Shown here piece by piece: positions 1-8,742 of a stretch of DNA of 30,614 bases. Origin of the DNA: Prasinococcaceae sp. CCMP 1430. Its lineage: Eukaryota; Prasinodermophyta; Palmophyllophyceae; Prasinococcales; Prasinococcaceae. The notes beneath the pieces were generated by a model, which was not told the DNA's origin, did no database searches, and worked only from the letters and a program-made list of their open reading frames with translations. Where the stretch lies: positions 57,002 through 87,615 of the forward strand of contig RQSC01000974.1 in assembly GCA_013416795.1 (NCBI GenBank), written 5' to 3'. Every line of letters begins with the position of its first letter. The stretch's first letter is position 1. The translations under genes and the position numbers were made by a program.

Positions 1-1467
1 GGCGTCGCCGCGGCGGGCCTCGCCGCGGCCGCGCCCGCAGCCGCGCACACCGCTACGAGCGATCATGTGCACGGACCGGTTGACTTTACTTCGAGCAGCT
101 GCGGCTACGGCTACGGCTACGGCTACGGCTACGGTTACGGCTACGGCTACGGCGCGGCCCACAACGCGTACGGCTACGGCTACAGCTACCAGGATGACTT
201 CCTCTTCGGCCACTTCCCCTGCATCCCGCCGTCCGCGCCTCCGCCTGCGGCTGCGAATGCGCCTCCGCCTGCGCCCCCGACTGCGTCCCCGCCTCCGGCC
301 CCGACTGCGTCCCCTCCGGTGCCTGTCGCTGTCACCACCCCGCCGGCGGCTCTCTCCCCGCCCCCCGAGGAAACGACGCCGCCCCCGATGGCCGGTACGC
401 CGCCGCCCGCGCCTGCCCCCATGCCCGCTCCCGTCCCGTACAGCGACCTGGAGGACGATGACGGCTACGGTGACAAGCCGAAGGACGGCTACGGCGGCGG
501 CTACGGTGAGAAGCCTGTGCAGCCGAGCGACGACGACGATGATGATGACGAAGACGTGTGCTTGTGCGGTTTCGGTGGCGAAGACGCCGACAAAAAGTAC
601 GGCCTGTTCAAAAAGACAGGCGAACCTTGCGAGTGCGAAGAGGAAGAGGTCGATACTCCCGTGGTGCTCAAGGTGGTGTCGGCGACTACGACGCTCACTG
701 TCTCCAGCTTCGGCGACGTCGACATCACAGCGCTCAAGGCCGACCTGCTTGCGTCCATCTCTGAGTCGGCTGGCGGCGCCAGAATGACGGCGGTGGTCGT
801 GCTGACGGTGACCTCCGCGTACTCGTTCCCTGACGGCCTCGAGTGCGCCGTGATCAAGGCTTCCTACGCTACCGCCACGGGCCTCGCCTTGGACGACATC
901 TCGGTCGATTGCGAGGCGAGGAGGAGGAGCCGCCACCTGCTTGCACAGGAGATCACGTTTGTGGCGACTTTCTCGGAGGACGCGGGCGCTGATGCCGACG
1001 CGCTCGCGGCCTTGGACCCCATCGCCGGCATGGCCGCTGAGCTTGGCATCGACGTGGCCGAAATTGCGCAGACCATGGCGCCTGTCTCCGCGATGCAGAT
1101 CACGTGGACGGCGGAGATCACCGACGCCACCGCTGCCGGTAATGCGGATCTTGCGGGCACTATTGACGCCGCGGTTGGCGAAGTCGCGACGGACGCGGGT
1201 GTCGTGGCGACCACCAGCGAAATTACCGACGTCACACCGACGGACCCCGTAGACACGCCCGCCGAGGAAGCGGAGGAGGAGGATGGCGGGTCGGACCTGC
1301 CCATTGCACCGACGGACCCCGTAGACACGCCCACCGAGGAAGGGGAAGAGGAGGCGGAGGAGGATGGCGGGTCGGACCTGCCCATTGCAGCTATCGCAGG
1401 TGGTGCCGCCGGTGGTGTCGTCGTTCTCGCAGTGGGCGCCTTCATCGGCTACAAGTACAAGAAGTGA
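1..1467 (+). CDS. Secreted or surface single-pass membrane protein, 5' end outside the window
   Basis: The frame is open to the window edge, and the residues before position 65 are Ala-rich like the end of a signal peptide, so the start lies upstream; the ATG at 65 is in another frame. Order seen: a Gly-Tyr repeat (about 100-190), a Pro/Ala-rich stretch (220-440), Asp/Glu-rich and GYGG segments (450-650), a folded-looking region (660-1140) with the basic motif RRRSRHLLA near 920-945, then two acidic TDPVDTP repeats, and a C-terminal hydrophobic helix with a short KYKK tail. This suggests a type I membrane protein whose repeats project outside the cell. An arginine-rich motif followed by LLA recurs in algal surface proteins and may be a protease site; that is inference. 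No enzymatic domain is recognised. It converges on the VPS9 gene. Confidence 0.7.
   Translation, partial: GVAAAGLAAAAPAAAHTATSDHVHGPVDFTSSSCGYGYGYGYGYGYGYGYGAAHNAYGYGYSYQDDFLFGHFPCIPPSAPPPAAANAPPPAPPTASPPPAPTASPPVPVAVTTPPAALSPPPEETTPPPMAGTPPPAPAPMPAPVPYSDLEDDDGYGDKPKDGYGGGYGEKPVQPSDDDDDDDEDVCLCGFGGEDADKKYGLFKKTGEPCECEEEEVDTPVVLKVVSATTTLTVSSFGDVDITALKADLLASISESAGGARMTAVVVLTVTSAYSFPDGLECAVIKASYATATGLALDDISVDCEARRRSRHLLAQEITFVATFSEDAGADADALAALDPIAGMAAELGIDVAEIAQTMAPVSAMQITWTAEITDATAAGNADLAGTIDAAVGEVATDAGVVATTSEITDVTPTDPVDTPAEEAEEEDGGSDLPIAPTDPVDTPTEEGEEEAEEDGGSDLPIAAIAGGAAGGVVVLAVGAFIGYKYKK
113..150 (+). repeat. GGCTAC hexanucleotide repeat coding for Gly-Tyr
   Basis: Six-base units GGCTAC (one GGTTAC variant) run in frame and encode a GYGYGY tract. 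A second short run follows near 170-187. Such codon-level repeats change length easily. Confidence 0.9.
1235..1388 (+). repeat. In-frame tandem duplication, two acidic units
   Basis: Two nearly identical units begin with CACCGACGGACCCCGTAGAC (unit 1 near 1235, unit 2 near 1307) and end with the codons for SDLPIA. The second unit has a 12-base in-frame insertion of Glu codons. They form an acidic stalk just before the membrane helix. Confidence 0.85.
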
Positions 1468-1901
1468 GCGAGCGGCTGCGGAATGGTGCATGAGCGAATG
1501 ACCGCGGTGTGGGCAGCAGCCAGACATGAAATGGTAGCGCAGGCGGAGAACCTCCGAGCGCGCGCATCCTGCACGCACACACACTTGCGTGGCAGTGCAT
1601 GTGCACCGTGCTTCGCCGCCACAGATCACGCACGTCGTTCCTGCACCTAGTAAAGCCAAACATATGTTACATGTGCCACTCCGCAAAGCTCTCAGCAGCA
1701 CGCTCATGCATGAGCTCGCCGGCATTTCAGAGGGCGGAGCAGATAGAGGCGCTCGCACGCGACACGAGGCAGCGGTTGGCGAGCAGGTGCACTGCGTTGC
1801 CTGCCTTACAGGTGTGCAACGGCGAGTGCCTTGGCGTGTGGTGCGCGAAGGAATGGGGTGCACGCGCCGGCATGGGCTCGACGTAGCGGATGTCGATTAA
1901 A
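1468..1901. other. Convergent 3'-3' spacer, no gene seen
   Basis: The spacer lies between the stop codons of the surface protein and the VPS9 gene. It has no A or T run of 8 or more. The most AT-rich bits are near 1650-1670 and 1898-1906 and could mark 3' ends. Short open frames here have no recognisable protein. Confidence 0.5.
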
Positions 1902-3875
1902 TCAAAGCAGTGACGGTGGTTGTGGCGAGGCCGTCGGCTGGTGAGCTGGCGCCGCCCCCAGCGTCGGTGACACCGAATCGAGCGCCCCCGCGTCAATGAG
2001 CGGAGTCAACGCAGGCACGGACGATGGCGCGATCTCCTTCGCGGCACCGCCGCCGTCGATTCCGTCGAGTGGACGTGCAGCGTGTTGGGTCACAGGTGTA
2101 TTCTCCACTGCCTCCGTCAGCGATGCTGCCGGCGCATCCACTTCTATGGGCAGGGCAGGCGTCGCGGAGGAGGAGACATCGAGTGGCACCCTGTCATCGA
2201 ACAGTGACATCTCGGCGGTCACAGCAGCCACAGGAGCGCCACCCTTCAGCGCCACTGCAGGAGACGCTCCCTCGACCGCCGTTGCGGCCATAGGAGCTAC
2301 CGCTCGCGGAGCTGCTGCCAGGAACGGGTTCGGTACGTCTGGCGCGGGTGCTGCGGCTGCACCTTGCGAGGTCGCAGGCACGCGCGCGTCTTGCTGCGGC
2401 CCTGAATGTCCCGTTGGCGTACCGCTCGCCGCACCGGCCATGACACACGTGACACCTCTGGCGAGGGACTCATATCGCAGCACGAGCTCCTTGTACTCGG
2501 CTAGCAGCGTGCTCACCTCCCCAATTTTCAGCTTGTGCGGTGGTGTGAACAGGAATTTGTGACGCGCCAGCTCCCCTACCGATGCCGCTTGAACCACCTC
2601 CTCGCGCCCAATCATCTCGAGTTCCTCCACGGTGAGCTGTGGTACGCTCGGCGGGGCTACCTCATGATCGTGGAGGGGTTCCCGCTGCTGCTGCTGCTGC
2701 AGCTCCTCCTCCTCCTCCTCCCCTTCCTTTCCCTGCTGCTGCTGTTGATGCTGCTGGTGCTTCTGCGATGGTGGCATATGGAGTAAGTGATCCTGCGAAG
2801 CAAGCTGCATCTGCGAGTGGGGCTGTTGCCGCGGAAGCGGCGTCGCTGCACCTGCAGCCGCAGCTGTTGCCAGCGGGCTCAGCATCGCTGTCATTGGCGA
2901 AGAGCCCTCAGTTGCTGCAATTGTGCCTGCCCTGCCCTCTGCAGTCGCCCCGTGGCTGGGAAGCTCCACGATGGGGGACAAATCGCCGTCGAGGACCGTC
3001 CCCTGGGACGCCGCTGCCGCTCTCATCTCCTTCTCAAATTCCTCCGCGCTGATGGACAGGCTGTCTGAATTTGCTCTGTCGATGAAGGCATGCGCTGACA
3101 TCAGATTGGTGAAGAAGTACGCCGCCTCCGACACCAGCCTACTCTCCTTTCGAAAGCGCTCGATGTACTTCAGGTTGGCGTAGAGCTGGGGCACGCCGGC
3201 CTTCAGCACCACGAAAATCAGCACAGGGAGGAAGTCATCCGCGCCGGGCGGCTCCCCCTCGCTCTCGGCAGCGCTCACGTTGAGAAGGTTTGTGACCACC
3301 TTGCAGCAATTCAGCATGCAAACGAGCTTGTCTCTTGGCGCCTTGAACGTGTTTATTTTCTGAAGCTCGGCTCGCGCCAGAGTCCAGCTCCGCTCGTTCC
3401 TGTACCGCGCCGGCACATCCAGGTGCTCCGGTCTCACGAACGCAGCCAGCAAAGAGCGCCGCGCGTCCGAGCGCGCGTCGGCGAGGCGCTCCTCGGGGCA
3501 GAGCGCGAAGGCGCGCGCGTGCAGCTTGGTCATGAGGTACTTCTCAAGACCCTCGCCGGCGCCATCAAGCGCGGCGTCTGATGCGCCGGCCCACAGCGGG
3601 TGCGACCGGAACGCGGCCTCAGTCGACTCGAGAAAGGACTGCACCTTGACGGCATCCATGTGCGCGTCACTTGCATCTGCCGGTGCTGTGTCGCCGCTTG
3701 GAAATGCCGCGATGAATGCCTTGATGCTGCGAACAAGCTCCGAGGCGCTAGGCTGGCGCATCTTCTCCAGAAAATCGGAGAAAGTGATAGGCGCCGTCGA
3801 AGACGCGAGTTGGTCGACGCCCCCACCAGCGGTGGCGGCAGCGCCCGCCCCGCCATCGGTTGGTGCCGATGCCAT
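1902..3875 (-). CDS. VPS9-domain Rab5-family guanine nucleotide exchange factor, plant VPS9a-like
   Basis: This 657-residue protein starts at the ATG at 3875 and shows no intron. Residues about 30-275 match the helical bundle plus VPS9 domain: HPLWAG (92-97), GLEKYLMTKL (109-118), PRDKLVCMLNCCKV (180-193), GADDFLP (211-217) and EAAYFFTN (250-257). The family's catalytic Asp and the Tyr/Thr pair (Y253, T256) are present. VPS9 proteins load GTP on Rab5-type GTPases at early endosomes. Near the C-terminal third a segment (IGEVSTLLAEYKELVLRY) resembles the conserved tail of plant VPS9a. Between them is a Gln/Glu-rich low-complexity insert, which makes it longer than plant VPS9a. It is convergent with the surface protein gene; its 5' flank holds an A10 run and a CCACAC element. 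Family assignment is strong; the exact Rab partner is unknown. Confidence 0.9.
   Translation of the reverse strand: MASAPTDGGAGAAATAGGGVDQLASSTAPITFSDFLEKMRQPSASELVRSIKAFIAAFPSGDTAPADASDAHMDAVKVQSFLESTEAAFRSHPLWAGASDAALDGAGEGLEKYLMTKLHARAFALCPEERLADARSDARRSLLAAFVRPEHLDVPARYRNERSWTLARAELQKINTFKAPRDKLVCMLNCCKVVTNLLNVSAAESEGEPPGADDFLPVLIFVVLKAGVPQLYANLKYIERFRKESRLVSEAAYFFTNLMSAHAFIDRANSDSLSISAEEFEKEMRAAAASQGTVLDGDLSPIVELPSHGATAEGRAGTIAATEGSSPMTAMLSPLATAAAAGAATPLPRQQPHSQMQLASQDHLLHMPPSQKHQQHQQQQQGKEGEEEEEELQQQQQREPLHDHEVAPPSVPQLTVEELEMIGREEVVQAASVGELARHKFLFTPPHKLKIGEVSTLLAEYKELVLRYESLARGVTCVMAGAASGTPTGHSGPQQDARVPATSQGAAAAPAPDVPNPFLAAAPRAVAPMAATAVEGASPAVALKGGAPVAAVTAEMSLFDDRVPLDVSSSATPALPIEVDAPAASLTEAVENTPVTQHAARPLDGIDGGGAAKEIAPSSVPALTPLIDAGALDSVSPTLGAAPAHQPTASPQPPSLL
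2684..2763 (-). repeat. CTG/CTC trinucleotide tract coding for poly-Gln and poly-Glu
   Basis: CTG-rich and CTC-rich runs on the + strand read as CAG and GAG on the coding strand and give Q-tracts split by an E-tract in the disordered middle of the VPS9 protein. It lies outside the catalytic domain. Confidence 0.85.
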
Positions 3876-4639
3876 CCTATCGATTTGCGCTTACAGGCCC
3901 CACGCTGCTGCACCAACTACGCGGGCGGCGCCCGCCGGCAGGGGCAACGCGCAGGGGCGCCGCAGGCGGGGGGCGCGAGAGGGAGCGGCGGGGGAGAGAA
4001 AGTCCGCGCGCGGCTGCAGGCGGGAGCCGGCGCGCACCGCGGGGGGCGGCGGGCAGGTAGGCCGCGCTGGAGGAGACTGTCGAGTGGTCGCCCGCGGGTC
4101 TCCCCGCCCTGCGCTGCGCGAGCGCCACTCGGCGCACGCCGGGCGTCCGGGGGGCAGACGGGGGCGCGCCGTGTGGCACCGCCCCCGGCGGGCCCCTGGC
4201 GCGGCGCGCGAGCTTCCAACGCGGTGCAGCTCATTTGACGTAGTAAAAAAAAAACGGGTTCGCCCTCCGTCGAACCCGAACCCCCCTCGAGCACGTTCGA
4301 TGGAAAGAGCAGCAACTGCCGCATTTTCGCGGATGCGGCACGGGCGAAAGACGCCTCCGGAAAGTTGGCGGTGGTGCGGCTGCTCTCCTCTTCCTGCTCC
4401 TGCGGCGCACCCGTGCGCGCGCGCGCGGGCAAGGGGGGCGAGGAGGGGGCAGGCGCGCGCGCATCATCTGTGGGCGGGTGGGTGGACGGGGCCGGGGCGC
4501 GCGCGCGGGCGCGCTCGGTGTGCGCGTGCGCGGGGGCCTCTGCGGTGGTGTACGGCTGTTACAGATTTGGCTGTGTGGGGATGTGCTGTGGGTTGGGCGC
4601 GCCTGTGGCCTTGGGCGCAAGAGGGGCACGCCTGCGCTC
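3876..4639 (-). promoter_or_regulatory. 5' flank of the VPS9 gene and 3' flank of CFAP45
   Basis: No gene is seen. An A10 run lies at 4245-4254, next to an inverted repeat GGGTTCG/CGAACCC at about 4257-4279. On the minus strand GTGCCACACGGCGCGCC (around 4165-4181) resembles the element shared with other 5' flanks in this window. GC-rich simple repeats fill 4420-4530. Assignment as the VPS9 promoter is by position. Confidence 0.4.
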
Positions 4640-6175
4640 CTAGACGACGCGCTTGCGCGCCAGCTCGGCGCGGTACTTGACGGGCACGCCCTGCGCTTCG
4701 AGCTCCTTCAGCTTGCGTTCCTTGATGCCCTCGAGCACCTCGATCTCCTCGGCGTACTTCTCGCGCAGCAGCTCGCCCTCCCTGAGGAAGTCCTGGCGCT
4801 CCTTGAGCTTCTTCTCCTCGTTTGCCTTGATCTGCATGAGCACCTCGTCGCGCTGCTGGCGCCGCAGCGAGGCCGCAGTCTCAGCAGCGGACTTCTCTGC
4901 AGCCTCCTCAGCGCGCTGTGACGAGATGATGCGATAGTAGTCCGCGCGCTCCTGCTCGGCGATCTCCGCAAGCTGAGCCATCTTCATGGCGCGCTGGTCC
5001 TCGCGCGCGCGCGCGAGGTCTGCATTCATGTTCGCTACCCGCTCCGCCGACTCCCGCTCGCGCCTGCGCCAGTCGCGCTCGTACGCCTCGTGTGCCCTCT
5101 GCGCGCGCAGCTCATCCAGCTCCGCCTGCTTGTCGCTCATCTTCTCCTGTTTGGAGCGCATGCGTGCCAGCTCGAGCTCCTTCTCCTTAGCGATGTGGGC
5201 CTGCCTCTCCGCCTCCTCAGCCTCCTTGGCCTCCTTCATCTTGATGTACAGGGCAATGCGCTCGTCCTCCTCCTTCTCCTCCTCCAGGATGGCCTTCTTG
5301 CGTTCGATCTGCGCAAAGTTCGACTTCTGCACCTCGGCGAGCAGGCGCCGCCCCTGCTCACGCTTCTCCTCCATCTGGCGCTCCTCCTCCACGCGCATCC
5401 GCTCGATCTCTGCGAGGACGGCCTTGCGCTCCAACTCGCGTTTGTCCTCCTCCAATTGCCGTGCGCGCTCGCGCTCCTCGATCTGCCGCTGTAGCATCGC
5501 GGCGCCCTTCTTCCGGTCCTCGACGCGCTTGGCCTCCCGCTGTTCGTAAATCTCGAGCGTCTTGAGGCGCTCGATCTCCATCATGAGGTCCAACCGTCTG
5601 GTCTCGTCGGCCTCGTCTCCGCGTATGCACTGCTTCTCCTCGATCTGGTTGTCGCGGATGGTCACGCACTTGGCGTAGAGCATCATCTGGTTCATCTTTT
5701 TCACCTGATCGAGGTTCTCGTTGAGCATCCACTGGGCGCGGTCGCGGGTCTCAGCGTCAGTGGTTTGCTTGAGGAGCTCGGTCTCAGTGAGCCTCTTGGC
5801 GGCCTTCCCCTCCTCCTCCTTGAGGAGCATCATCTTCTTGCGCTCCATCGCCTGCTTGTTGAGCGCCTCGCGCTCGGCGAGAGCCGCTCTCCTGTCCCTT
5901 GCATCATCCTCGGCAGTGCGAATCTTGGAGCGCGCACGGATGGCGTCGAGCGTCGACGAGGTCAGCGTCGCAGAGTTTGCCGTCACCAACGGCGCCTTGA
6001 GGCGCGCCACTTTGCTGCCTTTCTTGGCCGTGACGGCCGCCTCGCCGCCTGCACCGTTCGCGCCAGGGCGACGGGTCGACCCAAAGAGCGTCTCGTCGAC
6101 CTCGGAGGTGTCGGCCACCTTCCTGTACACTTTGCGAGAGCCACGCGTGCTCGTGCTTGAGGCAACGGAGCCCGG
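4640..6175 (-). CDS. CFAP45: CFAP45 (CCDC19)-like axonemal microtubule inner protein, 5' exon not resolved
   Basis: About 511 residues of almost continuous charged coiled coil follow a short N-terminal region. The N-terminus carries a SEVDETLFG motif, the middle MLYAKCVTIRDNQIEEKQ followed by DLMMEIERLK, and the C-terminus IKERKLKELEAQGVPVKYRA. These order and match the hallmarks of CFAP45, a protein lining the lumen of ciliary doublet microtubules, so the organism has or had flagella. No in-frame ATG lies before the SEVDE motif. A CGCAG acceptor ends at 6176, so I place the exon start at 6175 (phase 0) and infer an upstream first exon; an ATG at 6329 (minus) with a GTGCCC donor is one candidate. 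Vertebrate CFAP45 is about 550 residues. The family call is strong, the start is not. Confidence 0.82.
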   Translation of the reverse strand, partial: PGSVASSTSTRGSRKVYRKVADTSEVDETLFGSTRRPGANGAGGEAAVTAKKGSKVARLKAPLVTANSATLTSSTLDAIRARSKIRTAEDDARDRRAALAEREALNKQAMERKKMMLLKEEEGKAAKRLTETELLKQTTDAETRDRAQWMLNENLDQVKKMNQMMLYAKCVTIRDNQIEEKQCIRGDEADETRRLDLMMEIERLKTLEIYEQREAKRVEDRKKGAAMLQRQIEERERARQLEEDKRELERKAVLAEIERMRVEEERQMEEKREQGRRLLAEVQKSNFAQIERKKAILEEEKEEDERIALYIKMKEAKEAEEAERQAHIAKEKELELARMRSKQEKMSDKQAELDELRAQRAHEAYERDWRRRERESAERVANMNADLARAREDQRAMKMAQLAEIAEQERADYYRIISSQRAEEAAEKSAAETAASLRRQQRDEVLMQIKANEEKKLKERQDFLREGELLREKYAEEIEVLEGIKERKLKELEAQGVPVKYRAELARKRVV

Positions 6176-6463
6176 CTGCGCGCGAGAGCGGAGGCGCAGA
6201 TGGCGAGCGCGACGCGTGCACGAGGCGTACGGCGAGTCAGCGTGGGGAGCCCACCTAGTGCTCGGAGGAGCACGGGCACCGAGCGTTATCCAGTGCCGCA
6301 AAGAAGCGCGCGGGGAGCTCCGCGAGCATGCGTGCTGCCGGACGCCAAGCACGCGGCCGCATCCGCGGCAGCCGGCTGGTGCAGCAGCGCACACGCGCCG
6401 CGAAGCCGCCAAACAGCCACGCGCTGGGCGCACGCACGGACGCGTGGCAGGCCTAGGCAATTC

Positions 6464-6483
6464 GCCGCGCCGTGTGGCGCGGC
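6464..6483. repeat. Perfect 8-bp hairpin with GTGT loop
   Basis: GCCGCGCC, loop GTGT, GGCGCGGC. Read on the minus strand it contains GCGCCACACGGCGC, the same core as the element upstream of the gamma carbonic anhydrase and zinc-knuckle genes, in the orientation of CFAP45. Confidence 0.7.
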
Positions 6484-6744
6484 ACTCGATGCTCGCAGCG
6501 CTGCCGCTGCGCGCTGCGCGCAGCCCATCGAATGCCCTCGAGCGCACGCGCGAAAACGCCGTGGGGGGGGGAGCAAGGGCGGACAGAACCGGCGCCAGGC
6601 AGGCATCCGCCACCCGCCCGCCCCCGCCCCGACACCCTGCGGCGTCACCCCGCGGGATTATGAGCGCGCTCGACCCCGCCGCCGGCGCCGAGCGCGCGCG
6701 CGCGCGCGCAGCCCTGCCCCGCTCGCACGCCGCGCGTGCCCCCG

Positions 6745-6764
6745 CACACCGCGCGCGCGGTGTG
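6745..6764. repeat. Perfect 20-bp palindrome
   Basis: CACACCGCGCGCGCGGTGTG equals its own reverse complement. With the bases after it, the minus strand reads GCGCGCCACACCGCGCGC, again the shared 5'-flank core. It could be a dimeric factor site for both divergent genes. Confidence 0.75.
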
Positions 6765-7437
6765 GCGCGCGCCGCGCCGGTTCGGGGAACTCGCCGCCCC
6801 GGCGCGAATTTCGGGTGCGGACCTTCCGAAAAGTGTAATCATTTTCATTTACAAAAGTGCATAACGCCCGATTTGCGTGAGTGTTAATCGTGAACTCCGT
6901 CTGAGCTAGTAGTTGGATCTGCAGGCAGTCAACAGGGGCGCCCCGTCGAGGGCGGGCCGCCGGCCGACCCTGATCTGCGTGAAGAAATACCGGGTCTTCT
7001 TCGCCGCAGACCCGATTCAAGAGGTGCAAACGCGCGCACAGACCGGGACCTTCGCCCGGGCTGGACGCGGGCCAGTGCAGGAGGTGGTGCGCAGTGCCGC
7101 GCGTTTATGGAAAAAGCGAGGCAAAAAAACGGCGGCGAGGAAAAAAATCAATGCGCGTACGCAATGTGGCGTCGCAAAAAAAAAAGAAAAGACGGAGAAA
7201 GTCGCAGGTCGCGTAAAAACACGCGGACGCGTGTCGGCGCGCTCAACGGCTTCGAAGAGGCGGAGGGCGCGGCGCTCGTGGGCTGGGCGATCCTGAGAGG
7301 CCCGGCGCCACCGGCCCTCGCCGCGCGCGCCCAGGCCTCGCGCACGACGCGGGCGAGCGCCTCCATCCCCCCCTTTTTTTTTTCAACGGCGCGGCAGCGA
7401 GATTTGGGGTTCGCACCCGCGGGGGGGAGCAGGGGGC

Positions 7438-7459
7438 CGCGCCACACAGCGCGCGCGCC
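7438..7459 (+). promoter_or_regulatory. Shared 22-base CCACAC/CGCG element upstream of gamma carbonic anhydrase
   Basis: Twenty-two bases around the core GCGCCACACAGCGCGCGC are identical to 9134-9155. Here the element lies about 60 bases before the ATG at 7499. An identical long string at similar distance from two starts suggests a core promoter or 5'-UTR element. Confidence 0.5.
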
Positions 7460-7498
7460 GCGGACAGCCCCCCGGCGCGCGGGGCGGGCACGCCCGCG

Positions 7499-8742
7499 AT
7501 GGCGACCGCCGTGCTGCGCACGCTCGGGGGAATTTTCAAGGAGTCCGGGCAGGCCCTCGAGCGCCTCGGCAGCGCGATGCAGGGCAAGTACGCCTTCCAG
7601 GAGCAGCGTACGTGCGCGAGCGCCGCCATCGGGTGCAAGCGGGCGCGCCTGCGCCGCTCCATGGCCACGGACGCCGGGGTGGAAAAGGAAGGAGGGGGGG
7701 GGGAGTGCTGCGCGTGGGGCTGGGGTGAAGGTTGCGCTGGTGGGGATAGCGGGCTGCGGCGACCGCTGCTGCCGCGCGACAAGCACGTGCGCCCCGCCGC
7801 CGCCGCTCGCCGCGGGCCACGCGCGAAGGAAGTTTTCGCTTACCCTAAAAACTCATGCGAGTCTGCACGCGCTTGGGCCGGAGGTGGATGGGACAGCGCG
7901 CGCGCGCGCGCGTTGCTGCCGGGATCGCCTGGAGCGGTGACCTGCGTACTCGCGAATAGGGCTTTGGAGCTGACAGGCGCCGCACACGCGTTCGCGTGCA
8001 CCGCGTGGTGCCCCGCGTGCTTCCCGCGCGCGCGCTTGCGACACCGTCGCCCATGCGCGTGCACGACTTAGTTTCTCGCCATCGCACGCTGATGAGCCTC
8101 GGCGACAAGATCCCCGCGGTCCACCCGTCTTCGTTTGTGGCGCCCTCTGCGGCGGTGGTGGGCGATGTGAAGGTGGGCGAGGGGTCCTCCATTTGGTACG
8201 GCGCGGTCCTTCGCGCAGACGTGAACTCCATCACCATCGGGAAGAACAGCAACATTCAGGACGGCACCATCATCCACGTGGCGAAGAACAACGCCAAGGC
8301 GTCCCTGCTGCCGGCCATCATCGGAAATAACGTCACAGTCGGGCACAAGGCGGTGCTGCACGCGTGCACCATCGAGGACAGCGCGCTGGTCGGGATGGGC
8401 GCGACGGTGCTTGACGGTGCCGTCGTGCGGTCGGGCTCGATGGTTGCAGCTGGGGCGCTGGTGACCTCGGGCACTGAGGTGAAGTCCGGGCAGCTGTGGG
8501 GAGGCGCGCCAGCGAAGATGATGAGGGAACTTACCGCGAAGGAGAAGGCGTTCCTCGACACCAGCGCTGAGGCGTACACTGCGCTGGCCGCTGGGCACAA
8601 GGTGGAGGCCGACAAGAGCTTCGAGACGCTGCTGGAGGAGGCCGACGAGCGGGAATATCTCACCACCCGCGACGAGCAGTACGATATCAGCCTGGGCGTC
8701 GTGAACACCAGCTCGAAGAAGGAGCACCCTGACCTGGTGTAG
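7499..8742 (+). CDS. Gamma carbonic anhydrase-like protein (mitochondrial complex I CA-domain family)
   Basis: Two exons: 7499-7607 and 8072-8742, giving 259 residues. The intron 7608-8071 runs GTACGT to TTAG in phase 1. Exon 1 encodes FKESGQALERLGSAMQG, typical of the plant gamma-CA N-terminus, and the join makes EQLSRHRTLM, a conserved stretch, which supports the splice. Exon 2 has the left-handed beta-helix repeats, SSIWYGAVLRADVN, NIQD and the three zinc-ligand histidines (H105 in IIHVA, H128 and H133 in VGHKAVLH), with the spacing of catalytic plant gamma-CAs rather than the ligand-poor gamma-CAL form. Plant homologues form a trimeric domain on mitochondrial complex I; carbonic anhydrase activity in vivo is debated. 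It is tandem with the zinc-knuckle gene. Confidence in family and gene model is high. Confidence 0.92.

Larger units (their letters stand above)
6176..7498. promoter_or_regulatory. Divergent 5' region between CFAP45 and gamma carbonic anhydrase
   Basis: The region probably contains the unseen CFAP45 first exon and two promoters. It holds two perfect palindromic structures around GTGTGG (6464-6483 and 6745-6764), A runs at 7123-7129, 7141-7147 and 7176-7185, and T10 at 7374-7383. It also has an AT-rich patch at 6812-6872 that is similar to 12470-12535. No other coding sequence is recognised. Confidence 0.5.

Noticed and set aside
65-787. 240-codon frame with TATATATAT and RPRLRPRLR repeats
   Set aside because: It is the GGCTAC repeat and Pro-rich codons of the surface protein read in another frame; it ends inside the real gene.
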